From assembly GCF_030867095.1 (NCBI RefSeq), contig NC_081828.1, positions 218,581,978 through 218,645,977 of the forward strand: a DNA stretch of 64,000 nt, given 5' to 3'. The translations under genes and the position numbers were made by a program. Shown piece after piece: positions 42,920-54,639 of this stretch (position 1 is the stretch's first letter; every line of letters begins with the position of its first letter). The DNA is from Alligator mississippiensis. Its lineage: Eukaryota > Chordata > Crocodylia > Alligatoridae. The notes under the pieces are model-generated. The model was not told the DNA's origin. It worked only from the letters and a program-made list of their open reading frames with translations, and did no database searches.

Positions 42920-44650
42920 TCGGGATAGAAGTTACACATAAACCAGTTTAAGTAATCACAAACTGGTTTAAACCTGTAACAGAAGAGAAGTTCAGTGCAC
43001 ATAAATCAGTTTCAAAATGGTTGAAACTGGTTTAAGATTGTTACAGAGCACTGGGGTGCCCTGCTCCTAAAGAGGGGAAACTACTAGGGAAAGAGCCCTA
43101 GCAGTGAATAAGAAGCCCAGCTGTTGGTTGCCAGGGCAACTGGAGCTAGCAGGTGACCCACACCTGTCAGTGGTCAGCTGACTGGAAGGGGCAGGGCCTG
43201 GCTCCCTTATAAACCCTAGGGGCTGAAGCCAGGCTGGCAGTTTCCTACCAGCAGCTGGGGGGAAGGAGCTTCCCTGGAGCAAACTAAGAGGAGAGGCCTG
43301 ACCACAGGTACAGTCTGAGCTGGGTAAAGGATGGAGCATCCATGGGGTGTTTGAGTAACATCGTTATAGCCAGGCAACTTCAGTTTATGTTATAGCCAAG
43401 GGGCTTGCATTTTGGTTACTGTTTAATACTGGTGGTTTGGGTAAAGCTATTAGGGGTTGAAGGAGGCCTTATAGGGGACCCACAGCAGTGTGGGGGCCCC
43501 AGTGCCAGTGAGAGCGCAGCATTTGGGGTGCACTGACCCCAGCCCCAGAGAGGAGGGGCAGTTAAGCCCCAGAGAGGGAACATTGATGAGAAGCCCCAGT
43601 GCGGGTGTGGAGGAGCCCCAGAGAGACGGGGGGTGGCATTATGTGGAGGAGCCCCAGAGAGACAGGGGCAGTGAAGAGTCCCAGAAAAGGGGGCATCATT
43701 GACAAGTGCCTGAGAGGGTGCAGGCTGAGACCAGGGCTGTGCAGGGCCCAGAGAGAACAAGAGGGCCACATTATAACAGGTCTGTGACCGAACAACGTCA
43801 ATTCCATCTGCAAGGCTTGGGGCATGGTAAAGGGATGGTTGGAGCCACACACAGCCCGTAAGGCTGGGGTGCCCCAAAACATCCACTATAGAACGGGGCC
43901 CACGAGCCCACGGGGATTGGAGCACATCTAAACTGTGTCCAAGAAGACATGAAGGCAGCCTCCCTAATGTCTTTGGTGTTCAAATATATGGTGGGTGAGT
44001 AGTGTGTGTGCCCTTGGGCCAACTTGGCATGGGAAGGGGGCCTTGAGGAGATCACAGCCCTCCTGCAGGACCCAGTGCCATGACAAAGATACTACTGGTT
44101 GAATGTAGTATCAGACTTGACTGATTTAGGTCAAACCAGTTTATGAAACTTCTATCCCAGACCCCTTTCTAGTTCAAGTTAAATCAGTATCCCAGCATGC
44201 TTTCCAGCCCTGGGCTGGGCTGTCCATTCCAGCAGAAGAGGGTTGTTGGGGGAGAGAGAGGCAGGTACTGCCTTCCCCCACCAGGAAAGCCCTGGCTGGG
44301 GCCAGGGAGGCGGGGTGTTAAATCCCACCTTTGCCCAAGTACAGAGCTGTCCTGCCTTGCTAAACTTACTGAAAGTTACTGCTGGCTGCTACTGTGGACT
44401 ACAGATTCCAGAGGCACCTGGAAGAAGTGATGAGCAACCCCACAGTCTTGATGTTGTGATGCTGGCCTGCAACTTCCAGAGATCTCCAGGGCAGCAGGAA
44501 GAAGGAGTGCCAGAGAGCCATGCTCTAGTCCCTGCCTTCTCGGGTACTGGCCTGAGCCACTGCAGGCATGTGGCTGCATTTCCTGAATCAAAGGTAAACA
44601 ACTGATTCAGTCTTGGGCCTTTTTGTCCAAGGCTAAGTACAGACAGTCAT
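42920..44650. mobile_element. MITE-like insert in the LINE, itself carrying a solo LTR
   Basis: Inverted ends GGGATAGAAGTT...AAACCAGTTT (42922-42950) and AAACCAGTTTATGAAACTTC (44134-44153, followed by TATCCC), with subterminal AAACTGGTTTAA motifs, mark a MITE of about 1.2 kb including the LTR. Sequence to about 44650 is also foreign to the LINE (GC-rich, TCCCAGCATGC), so the true right end is uncertain. Confidence 0.55.
43039..44085 (+). mobile_element. Solo LTR of the tRNA-Gly LTR family, TSD AAGAT
   Basis: 1047 bp, TGTTACAGAG...GTGCCATGACA, flanked by perfect AAGAT (43034-43038 and 44086-44090). TATA-like TTATAAACCC near 43209. Shares blocks with the LTRs at 53727, 57257 and 62316. A solo LTR forms when the two LTRs of a full copy recombine. 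Confidence 0.9.
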
Positions 44651-46126
44651 ATTCTTATAAGAGGATTTTTTCCAATTGGTCTTGAGACATGATAACTGGA
44701 TAAATGACTCAAGCAGAGCTAATACATGAGAGAATGAATTACCTGGGATTTTCAACAGAAGTAGACTATCACCTGGCTATAAACTGATTTTTACCCATTT
44801 GATCAAGGATCTGAATACTATCAATGTGAGTTGATTGCCTAATAGCTGCTGCCAGAAGCTCTCATGCTAAACTAACTGGAGAAATAGGACATCCCTGATG
44901 CATGCATCTTTTCAAGAACAGTGAAGAAGAGATCACACCATTAGTGGATACTGCTGTGAAAGGAGGCCTGTATAAAATGGATATCCAGTTTACTAATTTC
45001 TCACTAAAACCAAATTGTTGTAAAATTAAGAGCACATATTTGAATTCAATCCTGCCAAATGCTTTCTCAGCACCTAGTGAGGAAAAATGCTGCTGGTGAG
45101 TCAGATAGATGATACATGCTGAAGCATGTGTAGTAACTTGTGTGTAGCATCTGAGGCCAACCTACCCCATCAGCATGCATCCAGCATGGAATCACTGAAG
45201 TCTGAGAAGTAATAATTGTGAGAATTTTGTAACCAACGTTCAATAATGAAATTGGGTGGTAGAAAAGGGAAAGGAAGGATGATAATTCTTCATTTCCCTG
45301 CTTTAACACTAAAATAATTGAAGTTGTTCTTACTTCTCTAGACAGATTTCCATTGTGAAATATTGCAACGAACATGCCTAATAATAACGGTACCAGACTT
45401 TTTAGGAAAGTCTTATGAAATTCGGATGGAAAATTACTAGGCCCTCAAGTCTTCTAGACTATACCTTGCCTGCCTTATAGCACCACGCCAAATAATGCTA
45501 TTTAACAATGCTCAGTTGAAATGCAATCTGTTGTGAAAGCTGTTCATTTTATTTTGCCTTTATGAGGGATGTAAATGTATTATCATTTTGTGAGTCTAGC
45601 AGTAACCAGAGACTGGGATATGATAAAATAACCAGTCCCAGAGCATGACAAGTGAAGTAGTAAGAAATAAGTATAGACTCTCTCCTTTGGGTGATGAAGC
45701 CACCACGTATCAACCAATCTTCTGTCCTTAACTAAAAACAAGCCCTCTGATTTATTAATCTGGTAGACTATTAACATTTAGTGATTTATCATGCATCATA
45801 TCCACTACATGGTTTCAATCAGCGCCCAAAATAATTGGTACGTTGGACTTATGTTACCAATATGCTAGCAACAATGACATAAATGTAGCGTCTCCACCAT
45901 GAGGGTTATAAATGTTGCTTATAACTATAATTAATTTTCTACTGTTAAATGTACCTTTTTATTAGTACTAAGATCCTTCAGAATCAACCCATTTGTTAGT
46001 TAAATTCATAGACAGATTGTTTCTAAATTTAATATAGTTGTACATTTGCTTTGAGAATCGAGTAAAGAGTCTACTACAGACACTACCCATCACTTCTTTT
46101 ATTTAGCCTATAATAATCGCTCATCA

Positions 46127-46377
46127 TCCCTTGGGGTGCTCTGGTGAACAGACGTTCCCCCAGATACTGGTGGTCACCTCTGATTTAAAAAAAAAAACAA
46201 AAAACCCAAAAAACTTATAGGTGGCCATCATGTTGCCCCTGAGCCTGTGCTTTTCCAGGCTAAAGAGCCACATGGCTCTCAGCCTGTCATCATAAGGTCT
46301 GCTTCCCTGACCTCTGATCATGCGTGTGGCTCTTCTCTGGACTCTCTCAAGCTTCTCCACATCCTTTTTGAATTGGA
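46127..46377 (-). mobile_element. CR1 LINE, subfamily B, copy 3, fragment in the LINE
   Basis: Encodes KKDVEKLERVQRRATRMIRGQ and RPYDDRLRAMWLFSLEKHRLRG, the CR1-B C-terminal block, with an internal A-rich expansion (46185-46213). The normal 3' tail is missing. Confidence 0.9.
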
Positions 46378-46407
46378 CAGTCAGATTGAACAAAGCAATC
46401 TGACTGT
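46377..46407. repeat. Perfect 12-bp inverted repeat at a CR1 5' junction
   Basis: ACAGTCAGATTG, a 7-base spacer AACAAAG, then CAATCTGACTGT. It lies where the CR1-B 5' end meets the L1-like LINE. Confidence 0.85.
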
Positions 46408-46500
46408 TCAAAGATTTTAAATGTCTGAGCACTTTCATCTTTTTGGTGGGTTCATTCAATCCTTTCACATCTCAGGAAATAATATTAATTGTCATTAGTT

Positions 46501-46914
46501 TCTCATGATATATCAAATGAAGTTGCCAAGCTCTTGAGAACAAAGATGGAACATAAAAGTAGACCCCCCCCCCCCCCCCGCAAATAATAACCTCTTCCCC
46601 AGAATAATATCTCAGTGATTTGGCACATTTGTTTCCCTGATGGTCTATATTAATACAACCGAACTCCCCACTCCACACACTAAATGGTTAAAACTATTAG
46701 ATTGTTATTGCATCATCAACCATGTATTAATTATCAGCTTCTGTAAGATACTAAAATCCACTAATAAAAGAAGTAAAGAAAGTGGTAATATAATCAACCC
46801 CTTGACCACATCAACATACTCACTGATGCATGATTGGACTTTAGCATAAATATAACAGTTATGACACCTAATTAAAGATTACTTCTATAATCAAAATAAA
46901 TAAACTTTACTTCA
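46501..46914. other. No gene; LINE 5' flank with poly-C run
   Basis: Contains a run of 16 or so Cs (46564-46579) and AT-rich sequence. It may include the 5' part of the - strand LINE, but no ORF1 was recognised. Confidence 0.45.
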
Positions 46915-47226
46915 TCTGTGGAGCCCCCTGCTGATCCCTCCCCCCCCCCCCCCCCGCTAAGCGGGGCATGTGGTGGGAGAGGGTTAACCCTTAGGGAGTG
47001 GGGGAGGTGGCTGAGTGGAAACTGGGCTGGGTCTTGCCCCTCCCAGGCCCCTAGTTTGCCCAGCCCCCAGGGAGCTGTGTGAACAGGCTGCACAAACAGG
47101 CATGCTTGTCTGCTGGTGCGTGAGTTAGCATGAAGTTCACGCAGGACGGTGTGTGGGAGGGCCTGAAGCCCTGCCTGTGAGTCCTCCAGGGTAGACGGTC
47201 CCAGCCGTAGACAGCCTACCAGTGGC

Positions 47227-49476
47227 ATGACATCGATGGGCATGCGCCACACCTGGAGGCTTCCCTTAGGATCTGCAGCCCCTCCCGGCACCTTAGAGAC
47301 AGCCACCCAGACAGAGCACATGTTTCCGGGCTCCATGCAGATGGAGCCCCTGGCTCTCAGCTGTGGGGGCTGCCTGTCCCTTTTTCAGGCTCTGGGGCCT
47401 GCGAGCATGGCTACCTCCCTTTGTGGGGTCTATTCCCCTTTGGGGTCTCTGGCATGCCAGCTGGAGGAGCTCCAGGCCACAGTCCAGAGACTGCGTGCCA
47501 TCAGGGACTGTAAGCAGGAGATTGACTCCTACTGCCAGGCCCTTCTCCCCCAGGAGCCAGAGGGTAGACTATGGTCTCCCTCCAGGACAAGAGAGGACTC
47601 CAGGACCTCCCATTCTGTCCAGTCAGGGGGATGGACCAAGGTGGTCAAGGGCCTTAAGGCCTGCTGCACCAAGGCCCCTCCCCCACTGAAGCTTAGCAAC
47701 AGGTACACAACTCTTACAGCCCCAGCAGAGCTTGCTGAGTTGCTAGCTCGTGCAGGCAACACAGGCCCAACTGCAGCTACCACCCCCGCTCTCCCCAAGA
47801 TAAAATGTAAAGTGTTTGTTGTGGGAGAATCCATCCTGAGGGCGATGGAGGGGGCAATCTGCTGCCCCAACCCCTTAGCCCAGGAAGTCTGCTGCTTCCC
47901 AGGGGCCTGCATCCTAGACATTGCGGAGAAGATCCCTAAGGTCCTCCAGCCAAATTATGCTGAGGGGAAACCAGTACGGGTTTGTGGCAGGCAGATCGTG
48001 CCTGACCAATCTAGTTTCTTTTTATGACCAGGTTACGAAATGCCTGGACACAGGAGGAGGGGTGGATGTTGTATACTTAGACTTCAGGAAGGCCTTTGAT
48101 ACGTATCCCACCCCATACTGGTGAACAAGTTAAGAGACTGTGACTTGGATGACTACACAGTCCAGTGGGTGGCGAATTGGCTGGAGGGTCGCACCCAGAG
48201 AGTCGTGGTGGATGGGTCGGTCTCGACCTGGAAGGGTGTGGGCAGTGGGGTCCCGCAGGGCTCAGTCCACGGACCGATACTCTTTAATGTCTTCATCAGT
48301 GACTTGGAAGAGGGAGTGAAATGTACTCTGTCCAAGTTTGCGGATGACACAAAGCTATGGGGAGAAGTGGACACGCCGGAGGGCAGGGAACAGCTGCAAG
48401 CAGACCTGGATAGGTTGGACAAGTGGGCAGAAAACAACAGGATGCAGTTCAGCAAGGAGAAATGCAAAGTGCTGCACCTAGGGAGGAAAAATGTCCAGCA
48501 CACCTACAGCCTAGGGAATGACCTGCTGGGTGGTACGGAAGTGGAAAGGGATCTTGGAGTCCTAGTGGACTCCAAGATGAACATGAGTCGGCAGTGTGAC
48601 GAAGCCATCAAAAAAGCCAATGGCACTTTATCGTGCATCAGCAGATGCATGACGAATAGGTCCAAGGAGGTGATACTTCCCCTCTATCGGGCACTGGTCA
48701 GACCGCAGTTGGAGTACTGCGTGCAATTCTGGGCGCCGCATTTCAAGAGGGATGCGGATAACCTGGAGAGGGTCCAGAGAAGGGCAACTCGTATGGTCAA
48801 GGGCCTGCAGACCAAGCCCTACGAGGAGAGACTAGAGAAACTGGATCTTTCAGCCTCCGCAAGAGAAGGTTGAGAGGTGACCTTGTGGCCGCCTATATCT
48901 TCATCATGGGGGCACAGAAGAGAATTGGTGAGTATTTATTCATCAAGGTGCCCCCAGGGGTCACAAGAAACAATGGCCACAAGCTAGCAGAGAGCAGATT
49001 TAGATTGGACATTAGGAGGAACTTCTTCACAGTTCGAGTGGCCAGGGTCTGGAATGGGCTCCCAAGGGAGGTGGTGCTCTCCCCTACCCTGGGGGTCTTC
49101 AAGAGGAGGTTAGATGAGCATCTAGATGGGGTCATCTAGACCCAGCACTCTTTCCTGCTTATGCAGGGGGTCAGACTCGATGATCTACTGAGGTCCCTTC
49201 CGACCCTAACATCTATGAATCTATAAGCCCACAGACCGCTATTCCATCCTTGCCACCTCCCATCCCACTATCCTTATTCATGTGGGCACCAATGACATGC
49301 CTTGGAGTGCTCCCAGCCAGGTCATGAGGTGCTATGGGGATTTGGGAGTGGAGCTAAAGGGTCTGGGGGCACAGGTGGTGTTCTCTTCAATCCTTCCAGT
49401 CTCAGGGTATGGGCTGAGGAGGGAGAAGAGGATTCAGGTAGTCAACCAAAGACTGTGGTGCTGGTGTCATCAGTAA
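47227..49476 (+). pseudogene. CR1-B ORF1 (SGNH esterase type), split by CR1-A
   Basis: The N-terminal half (47227-47952) has a coiled-coil-like QLEELQATVQRLRAI, then KVVKGLKACC, LSNRYTTL and KVFVVGESILRAMEG, the esterase block carrying the nucleophile serine (normally GDS, here GES). After the CR1-A insert come LIHVGTNDM (GxND block, 49272-49298) and, further on, DGLHLS (DxxH block, about 49537-49557). CR1 and L2 LINEs are known to carry such an esterase-like ORF1; it binds RNA or lipid and aids retrotransposition. The insert and a stop at about 49475 make this copy non-functional. Confidence 0.82.
47953..49226 (+). mobile_element. CR1 LINE, subfamily A, copy 8, inserted in CR1-B ORF1
   Basis: 5'-truncated at the RT (IMLRGNQYGFVAGRSCLTNL), with [10 protein letters not shown] intact and the 3' tail at 49205-49226. 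Frameshifts near 48110 and 48850 break it. AGCC-type short flanks (47949-47952 and 49227-49230) are compatible with a target duplication. It sits between LQ and TDRYSIL of the ORF1. Confidence 0.93.
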
Positions 49477-51010
49477 GGCTTTGGGTTCCATGACCACAGC
49501 CTGCTGTTCAGCAAGAGAGGCAGTGAGCTGCTGGGAAGAGATGGCCTCCACCTCTCTCCGCTGGGGAGGAGGCTCTTCTTAGCCAAACTAGCTGCTCCAC
49601 CTTGCTTTAAAATAAGCCTGCTGGGGGGTGGGGGGGGGGACTACTGCCACTGCTGGCCCACTGAACTTCCCTTGCGAAGCCAGCAGGCCAAGGCACTTAA
49701 GGGAGCCCGCCCCAGCCCTGGTACAGTCTGTGGGCAAGGCAAGAGCCCCCAAGGGGACACTTGCCTGCCTGTACACAAATGCCAGGAGCTTGGGCAATAA
49801 GCTGGAGGATAGGTGCTTATCCTGAGGGATAGCCAGCATGGGTTTGTTGTGGGTAGGTCTTGCTTGACTGATCTCATTTCCTTCTATGGCAAGGTGACCT
49901 ATCACCTGGACAAGGGAGAAGAGATTGATGTTGTATATCTTGACTTCAAAAAAGCCCTTGATCTGGTATCCCATGATCACCTCTGGAACCAGAGGGTAGT
50001 AATTGATGGAAGTCAATCATCGTGGTGCCCTGTGACCAGTGGAGTCCTCCAAGGCTCTGTTCTTTGACCCATATTGTTCAACATCTTCATTAATGATGTG
50101 GACATGGGAGTTGGAAGCAGACTGGCCAAGTTCACCGATGACACCAAACTTTGGAGCAAATCATCCATACCAGAAGACAGGTGGGCGACCCAGGCTGACC
50201 TGAACAGGTTCAGCAAATGGGTAGATGAGAACCTGATGGTGTTCAACACTGAAAAATGCAAGGTTCTCCACCTTGGGAGGAAAAATCTGCAGCATGCTTA
50301 TAGGCTCAGCAGTTCTATGCTGGCTAGCACTAAAGAAGAAAGAGACTTGGGGGTCATCATTGGCCACAAGATGAATATGCTGCTGCGGATAATAAAGCAA
50401 TCAAAATGCTGGCATGCATCCATAGATGCTTCTCAAACAAATCCTGGGACATTGTTCTCCCCTTATACATGGCCTTGGTGAGGCCGCAGCTGGAGTACTG
50501 CGTCCAGTTTTGGGCCCCACAATTCAAAAAGGATGTGGAGAAGCTCGAGAGAGTCCAGAGAAGAGCCATGCACATGATCTTAGGTCAGGAAAACAGACCT
50601 TATGATGACAGGCTGAGAGCCATGGGGCTCTTTAGCCTGGAAAAGTGCAGGCTCAGGGGCAACATGATGGCCACCAAAAGTTTTTTATCGGGGTGACCAC
50701 CAGTATCTGGGGGAACATTTGTTCACCAGAGCGCCCCAAGGGATGATGAGTTGAATAGTTACAAACTACTGCAAAACTGTTTCAGGCTGGACCTAAGGAA
50801 GAACTTCTTTACTGTCCGAGCCCCCAAGGTCTGGAACAGCCTGCCACCGGAGGTGGTTCAAGCACCTACATTGAACACTTTTCAAGAGTAAATTGGATGC
50901 TTATCTTGCTGGGATCCTATGACCCCAGCTGACTTCCTGCCCTTCAGGCAGGGGCTGCACTCAATCTTCCAAGGTCCCCTCAAGCTCTAATGTCTATGAA
51001 ATCTATGACC

Positions 51011-51520
51011 CCCCCCCCCACCATATACACACTGTGAAGAAATCCCCTCCCCCTATCTCTGCCCCTCACTTGAGTCAGCCCAAGTGACCCCTCTCTCTAC
51101 TTGCTTTCTTCTTGGTTCAGGCTGGTCTATCAGGTGCCCTGGACAGATAAAATTCCTAGGGGCTGGCAGGGGAAGATGTCTCTTCTTTCTGGCAAGTATT
51201 TTGAACGCTCCAGGCAGCTTTCTGGTGGTTTCCGTAAGTAGAAACCTGGAAATCTGCCAGGAGTTAGGGATTATGTATGAGCCAGTTGCATTTTAAAAGG
51301 GTCACTGAATCCAAATCTCTGTAAAGACTCAAGCTACTGTTGTTTGCTCATAGTTTATTCTGACTTTCTCGTTCTACCCACCCCCTCGCCCTCCATTCAA
51401 TAAATAAAGGTGTCGGATTACAACCTGCAGCACCATGTGGTCCAGCACCACATGGCTCCTGGCTGCATTGTTGGACTGGGGACCATGGGGCCATGCTGAC
51501 ACCGGGCTGTGTGAGGGGGG
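51011..51520. other. No gene recognised
   Basis: Starts with a poly-C run after the CR1 tail. AATAAATAAA at about 51400-51410 could be a poly(A) signal of an unrecognised element. No coding homology. Confidence 0.45.
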
Positions 51521-51835
51521 AGAGGGGCAGTGTGTGTGTGCATGTGTGTGTTTGTGTAGGGGGGGGCAGTGTTCATATGATGTCCCACATGCACACCCCA
51601 GCATACACATGCACCCCCCTTGCACTGCCATACACACAGACCCCACACCCCAGCCACCCTTCCCCCACACAGTCCCCACAAATCCCATACTCATCCACAC
51701 CTCACATACCCCCCCACACACCCACATGCTCCTTTGCCCCACAGCCCCACACCTAACCAACCCCCACAAACTCACCCACAACCCCCAACATCCCACATAC
51801 CTATGCAGCCACAACTTCCCCCACAAACCAATACC
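51521..51835. repeat. TG run and CCCACA-rich simple sequence
   Basis: A TG run (51530-51555) is followed by about 240 bases of imperfect CCCACA/CACACCC repeats. Long open frames across it (51374-52142 on both strands) are products of low complexity. Confidence 0.85.
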
Positions 51836-52794
51836 CCCTGTTGAACTGGATTTTAGGAACTCAGCACCTATACCTTTGCTCTGGGTGAACACAACTGTCA
51901 GACCAACCACAACACCTGCCACTCCCTTGATAATACATGAATTTATTGATACAAAGGAAGAACAAAAAAGCAACAATACAAAGAATCAAACAATTCCATA
52001 TCAATCAATCCTAGGGCTGTCATCAGAGTCAAAGTACATCTGGTTAAGATTCAGGGTCCACTCTGAGACTCTCTCTCTTAGGTGCCAGCAGTCTGGAGGT
52101 GAGATGCCAAGGCCCACAGCCCCCCTCCAGTGGGGTGCATGAGATGGGCTACTGGTATGCCCTCGGTCCATGGTGGCCTTGGGGACTGTAACAGGGGGCT
52201 TTAGCCAAGCTCCTGTTACTATGGGTGAAATTAGAGGTGCAACTAGGTCACAGGCGGAGGCACACACACACTGGGAGCAGTTAGGGGCTTAATCACCACT
52301 GCCAGACATAAGAGGCAGGACGCAGCAGTAAACATTGCCCTCTGGGCACTGGAAGAAAGCAGACTGAGAAACTGATCACCACCTAGGTCATCCCAGGATC
52401 ATAAGATGTTGTAGCTGATGCTTCTGTAGTGAGAGGGGGAGAAGGGTAAGGGAACCCTTACCTTTAGGGATGAGCTACAGCCAGCAGGAACCCAGAGGGG
52501 TTGGGAATGACAATCACCGATAGCTTCCTACCGGAATTAGCCAGAAATGGCTGAAGTGGTGGCATCCCTACCGGGGCAGAAGGTCTGGCGAGCAACCATG
52601 CAGACTCTGAAGAGGGGCGTGAGGGATCATGCCTGCAGAGCTCGCAGGCATGGCCGGAGTGACAAGCAGTCACCAGTCAGACTCAGATCAGCAGAGCATC
52701 TGAAATCCATGCCCAAGGTGAGCGTACCACACCAGTGAGAACCACAGGGAAACTGCAGTTGACTAAGTGATGAGTCCGTGGCCTCATAGATTAG
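51836..52794. other. No gene recognised; possible LTR U3
   Basis: No coding homology. It could be the 5' part of the LTR whose end lies at 53369, with a CR1-B inserted between, but I found no TG start or TATA box to prove it. Confidence 0.35.
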
Positions 52795-53162
52795 ATTTCA
52801 TAGACATTAGGGCTAGAAGGGAGCTCAGAATATCATCGAGTCTAGCCCCTGCCCCAGGGACAGAAAGTCAGCAGGGATCATAGGATCCCAGCAAGATAAA
52901 CATCCAGATGTAGGTCCTTGAACCACGTCTGGTGGCAATCTATTCTAAACCTTGGGGGCTCGGACAGTAAAGAAGTTTTTCCTTATGTGCAGCCTGAAAC
53001 AATCATGGAAGAGTTTGTGACCGTTTGGCCTTATCATCCCTTGGGGCACTCTGGTGAACAGACATTCCCCCAGATCCTGGTGAGCACCCCTGGTAAACTT
53101 ATAGGTAGCCACCAGATCACCCCTGAGCCTGAACTTTTCCAGGCTGAAGAGTCCCATGGAAC
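52795..53162 (-). mobile_element. CR1 LINE, subfamily B, copy 5, 3' fragment
   Basis: Encodes MGLFSLEKFRLRGDLVATYKF and KNFFTVRAPKV, ending in TTTCATAGACATTAGGG at about 52797-52813. Confidence 0.92.
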
Positions 53163-53726
53163 TCCTGTAAATGAAGTAATTAGTGGAGAGATACTTTTGT
53201 CGCTAAGTTAAATAAAGACCTGAACTAGTGAAAACAGACAACTTGGGTGGTCTGCCATGTCTTCTCTCTCTCTGCAGGGAAAAAAAAAATCCTCTTATTT
53301 TTCCATCTACTTATTCGTGGCAGGTGAGTACTGGGAAAGGAGGGGACAGAAGGCAGACACTCTCCCACAAAGTGGTGCATTGGCCTGGAAATGGTGTCTG
53401 GAACCCAGCGGGCCATCAGAAGATCATGGAGTCCATGGACATTCAAGCACCCTCAGATTGGCAACAGGTGCACATCCTCACCCTCTGGCTACTGCAAGGC
53501 CAGGAGATACAATTGAGGGAGATGGTCTGGGTAAGAACCCAGGAAGCTGAAGCCTGGATCAGATTGCTCTCTTGCCAACAAGATCTAGTGAAAAGACTGA
53601 AGCCCAACAAGTGGCTCTTGGAAGGGAAGGCGATGGACTCTGATTTCCAAAAATGACTTCCCAGGATGATATAGAGGTATATCTAGAAGCTTCTGAGAGA
53701 ACAGCAGCAGCTTGAAAATGGGACCC
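53163..53726 (+). mobile_element. LTR retroelement fossil: LTR end, tRNA-Gly primer site, 5' leader
   Basis: AATAAA near 53211 and a CT-rich stretch lead to an LTR end at 53369 (CCCACA). After three bases, 53373-53390 reads TGGTGCATTGGCCTGGAA, complementary to the 3' end of vertebrate tRNA-Gly with one mismatch. A short gag-like open stretch follows (53422-53655) before the element is cut by the next LTR element. The LTR differs from the family at 53727, so this is a second, related lineage. Broken. Confidence 0.65.
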
Positions 53727-54639
53727 TGTCATGGGACAGGGTCCTTAAGGATGGCTGCATTCTCCTAAGGCCCCTTCACCGTGCCAATTTGGGCCCAGTG
53801 GGCACCCTCAGTTCTTGCCCTTTACGTCTTTGATGAAAAATATGAAAATAGTGATGCTGCCTTCAAGTCCTCTTGGACACGGTTTGATGGACTTACTGAA
53901 CCCCATGGGTTTCCAGACCCTTGTGAGTCTTGTTTCACAATGGGTGTTTTGGGGCCCCCTAGCCTTATGGGCTATATGCGTGGCTCCAGCCATCTCTTTA
54001 CCATGCCCCAAGCCTCACAGATGGTACTGATGTTGTCTTGCCTCAGCCTCATTGTAATTCAGCCCCTTGTCCTCACTGGGCTCTCCGCAGCCCTGTCTCT
54101 GTGCCCTCTGTGGTGCCAAGGTCTCTGTGCCCCCCTTATGCCACACCCTCTCTGGTGCCAGGGTCTCTGTGCCCCAAATACCATGCCCTCTCTGGCGCCA
54201 GGGTCTCCAATTTGTAGTGGGCCCCAATGAGGCCTCCTCCTTCCCCAGTTGCCACACCCAAACCATCGGTGTTATAAAGCTACAAACAAAACATAAGCCC
54301 CCTGGGCTATAACTTAACATAGGCTACCAAAGGGTGCTCTGCCCCCTTACCATTACCCTGAGCAGAGGTTAGTCAGGCCTCTTTCCCTTCTCATTCTAAA
54401 AGAGCTCTTTCCCCCTTAGCCTCTGGCAGAGAAATGCCTCCCTTAGGTTCAGCCTGGGGTTTATATGGGCCCAAGGCCCTGCCCCTTCCTGCCAGCTGAC
54501 CAGGTACAGCTGCTGACTAATTTCCTCTTTAGCTGGTTGCCATGGCAACCTGCACCTGAGCTCCTGCCTGGCTCTTTGGGCTCTCCTCAGGCAGTTCCTG
54601 CTCTTCTAGGAGCAGGGCACCTTAGTGGCCTGCAATACA
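53727..54639 (-). mobile_element. 3' LTR of the two-LTR element
   Basis: 913 bp, TGTATTGCAGGCC...TCCCATGACA on the - strand, with TATA-like CATATAAACCCC (about 54460). Preceded by the purine-rich CTTAAGGTGGGAAA. It contains internal tandem units of CTCTCTGGCGCCAGGGTCTC type. Confidence 0.85.

Larger units (their letters stand above)
42050..46500 (-). mobile_element. L1/Tx1-clade LINE, decayed ORF2, heavily interrupted
   Basis: In - strand order: endonuclease start VKGLNEPTKKMKVLRHLKSLNSQIALF (about 46390-46485); later endonuclease RRLVDTWWLHHPKERVYTY (about 45655-45715); RT blocks FYHPISLLNVGYKILT (about 45230-45275), AEKAFGRIEFKYVLL and MHQGCPISP (44850-45040); then the C-terminus RINYIFSFLPLKVPAAIFKHLNTMIFNFMW (42610-42720) and AKWVILRNWKTP-like sequence near 42215. 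The order matches L1/Tx1 LINEs, a clade distinct from CR1. It is broken by stops, by a CR1-B fragment (46127-46377) and by a compound insert (about 42920-44650). Confidence 0.82.
46915..51010 (+). mobile_element. CR1 LINE, subfamily B, copy 4, with 5' region and ORF1
   Basis: Parts 46915-47952 and 49227-51010 surround a CR1-A insert. They contain a GC-rich 5' region, ORF1, the start of ORF2 (CLYTNARSLGNKLE, about 49765-49805), then an internal deletion straight to the RT (RDSQHGFVVGRSCLTDLISFY, from about 49820), RT and C-terminal blocks, and the CR1-B 3' tail near 50990-51008. It is the only CR1 here that reaches the 5' untranslated region. The deletion removes the endonuclease and linker, and stops are present, so it is dead. 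Confidence 0.9.

Noticed and set aside
51374-52142. Long open frames on both strands (200 and 235 codons)
   Set aside because: Produced by the CCCACA-rich simple sequence.
52186-52221. Inverted repeat GTAACAGG...CCTGTTAC as LTR ends or a terminator
   Set aside because: Only about 30 bases apart, with no LTR content between; the resemblance to the LTR ends at 62316 is probably chance.
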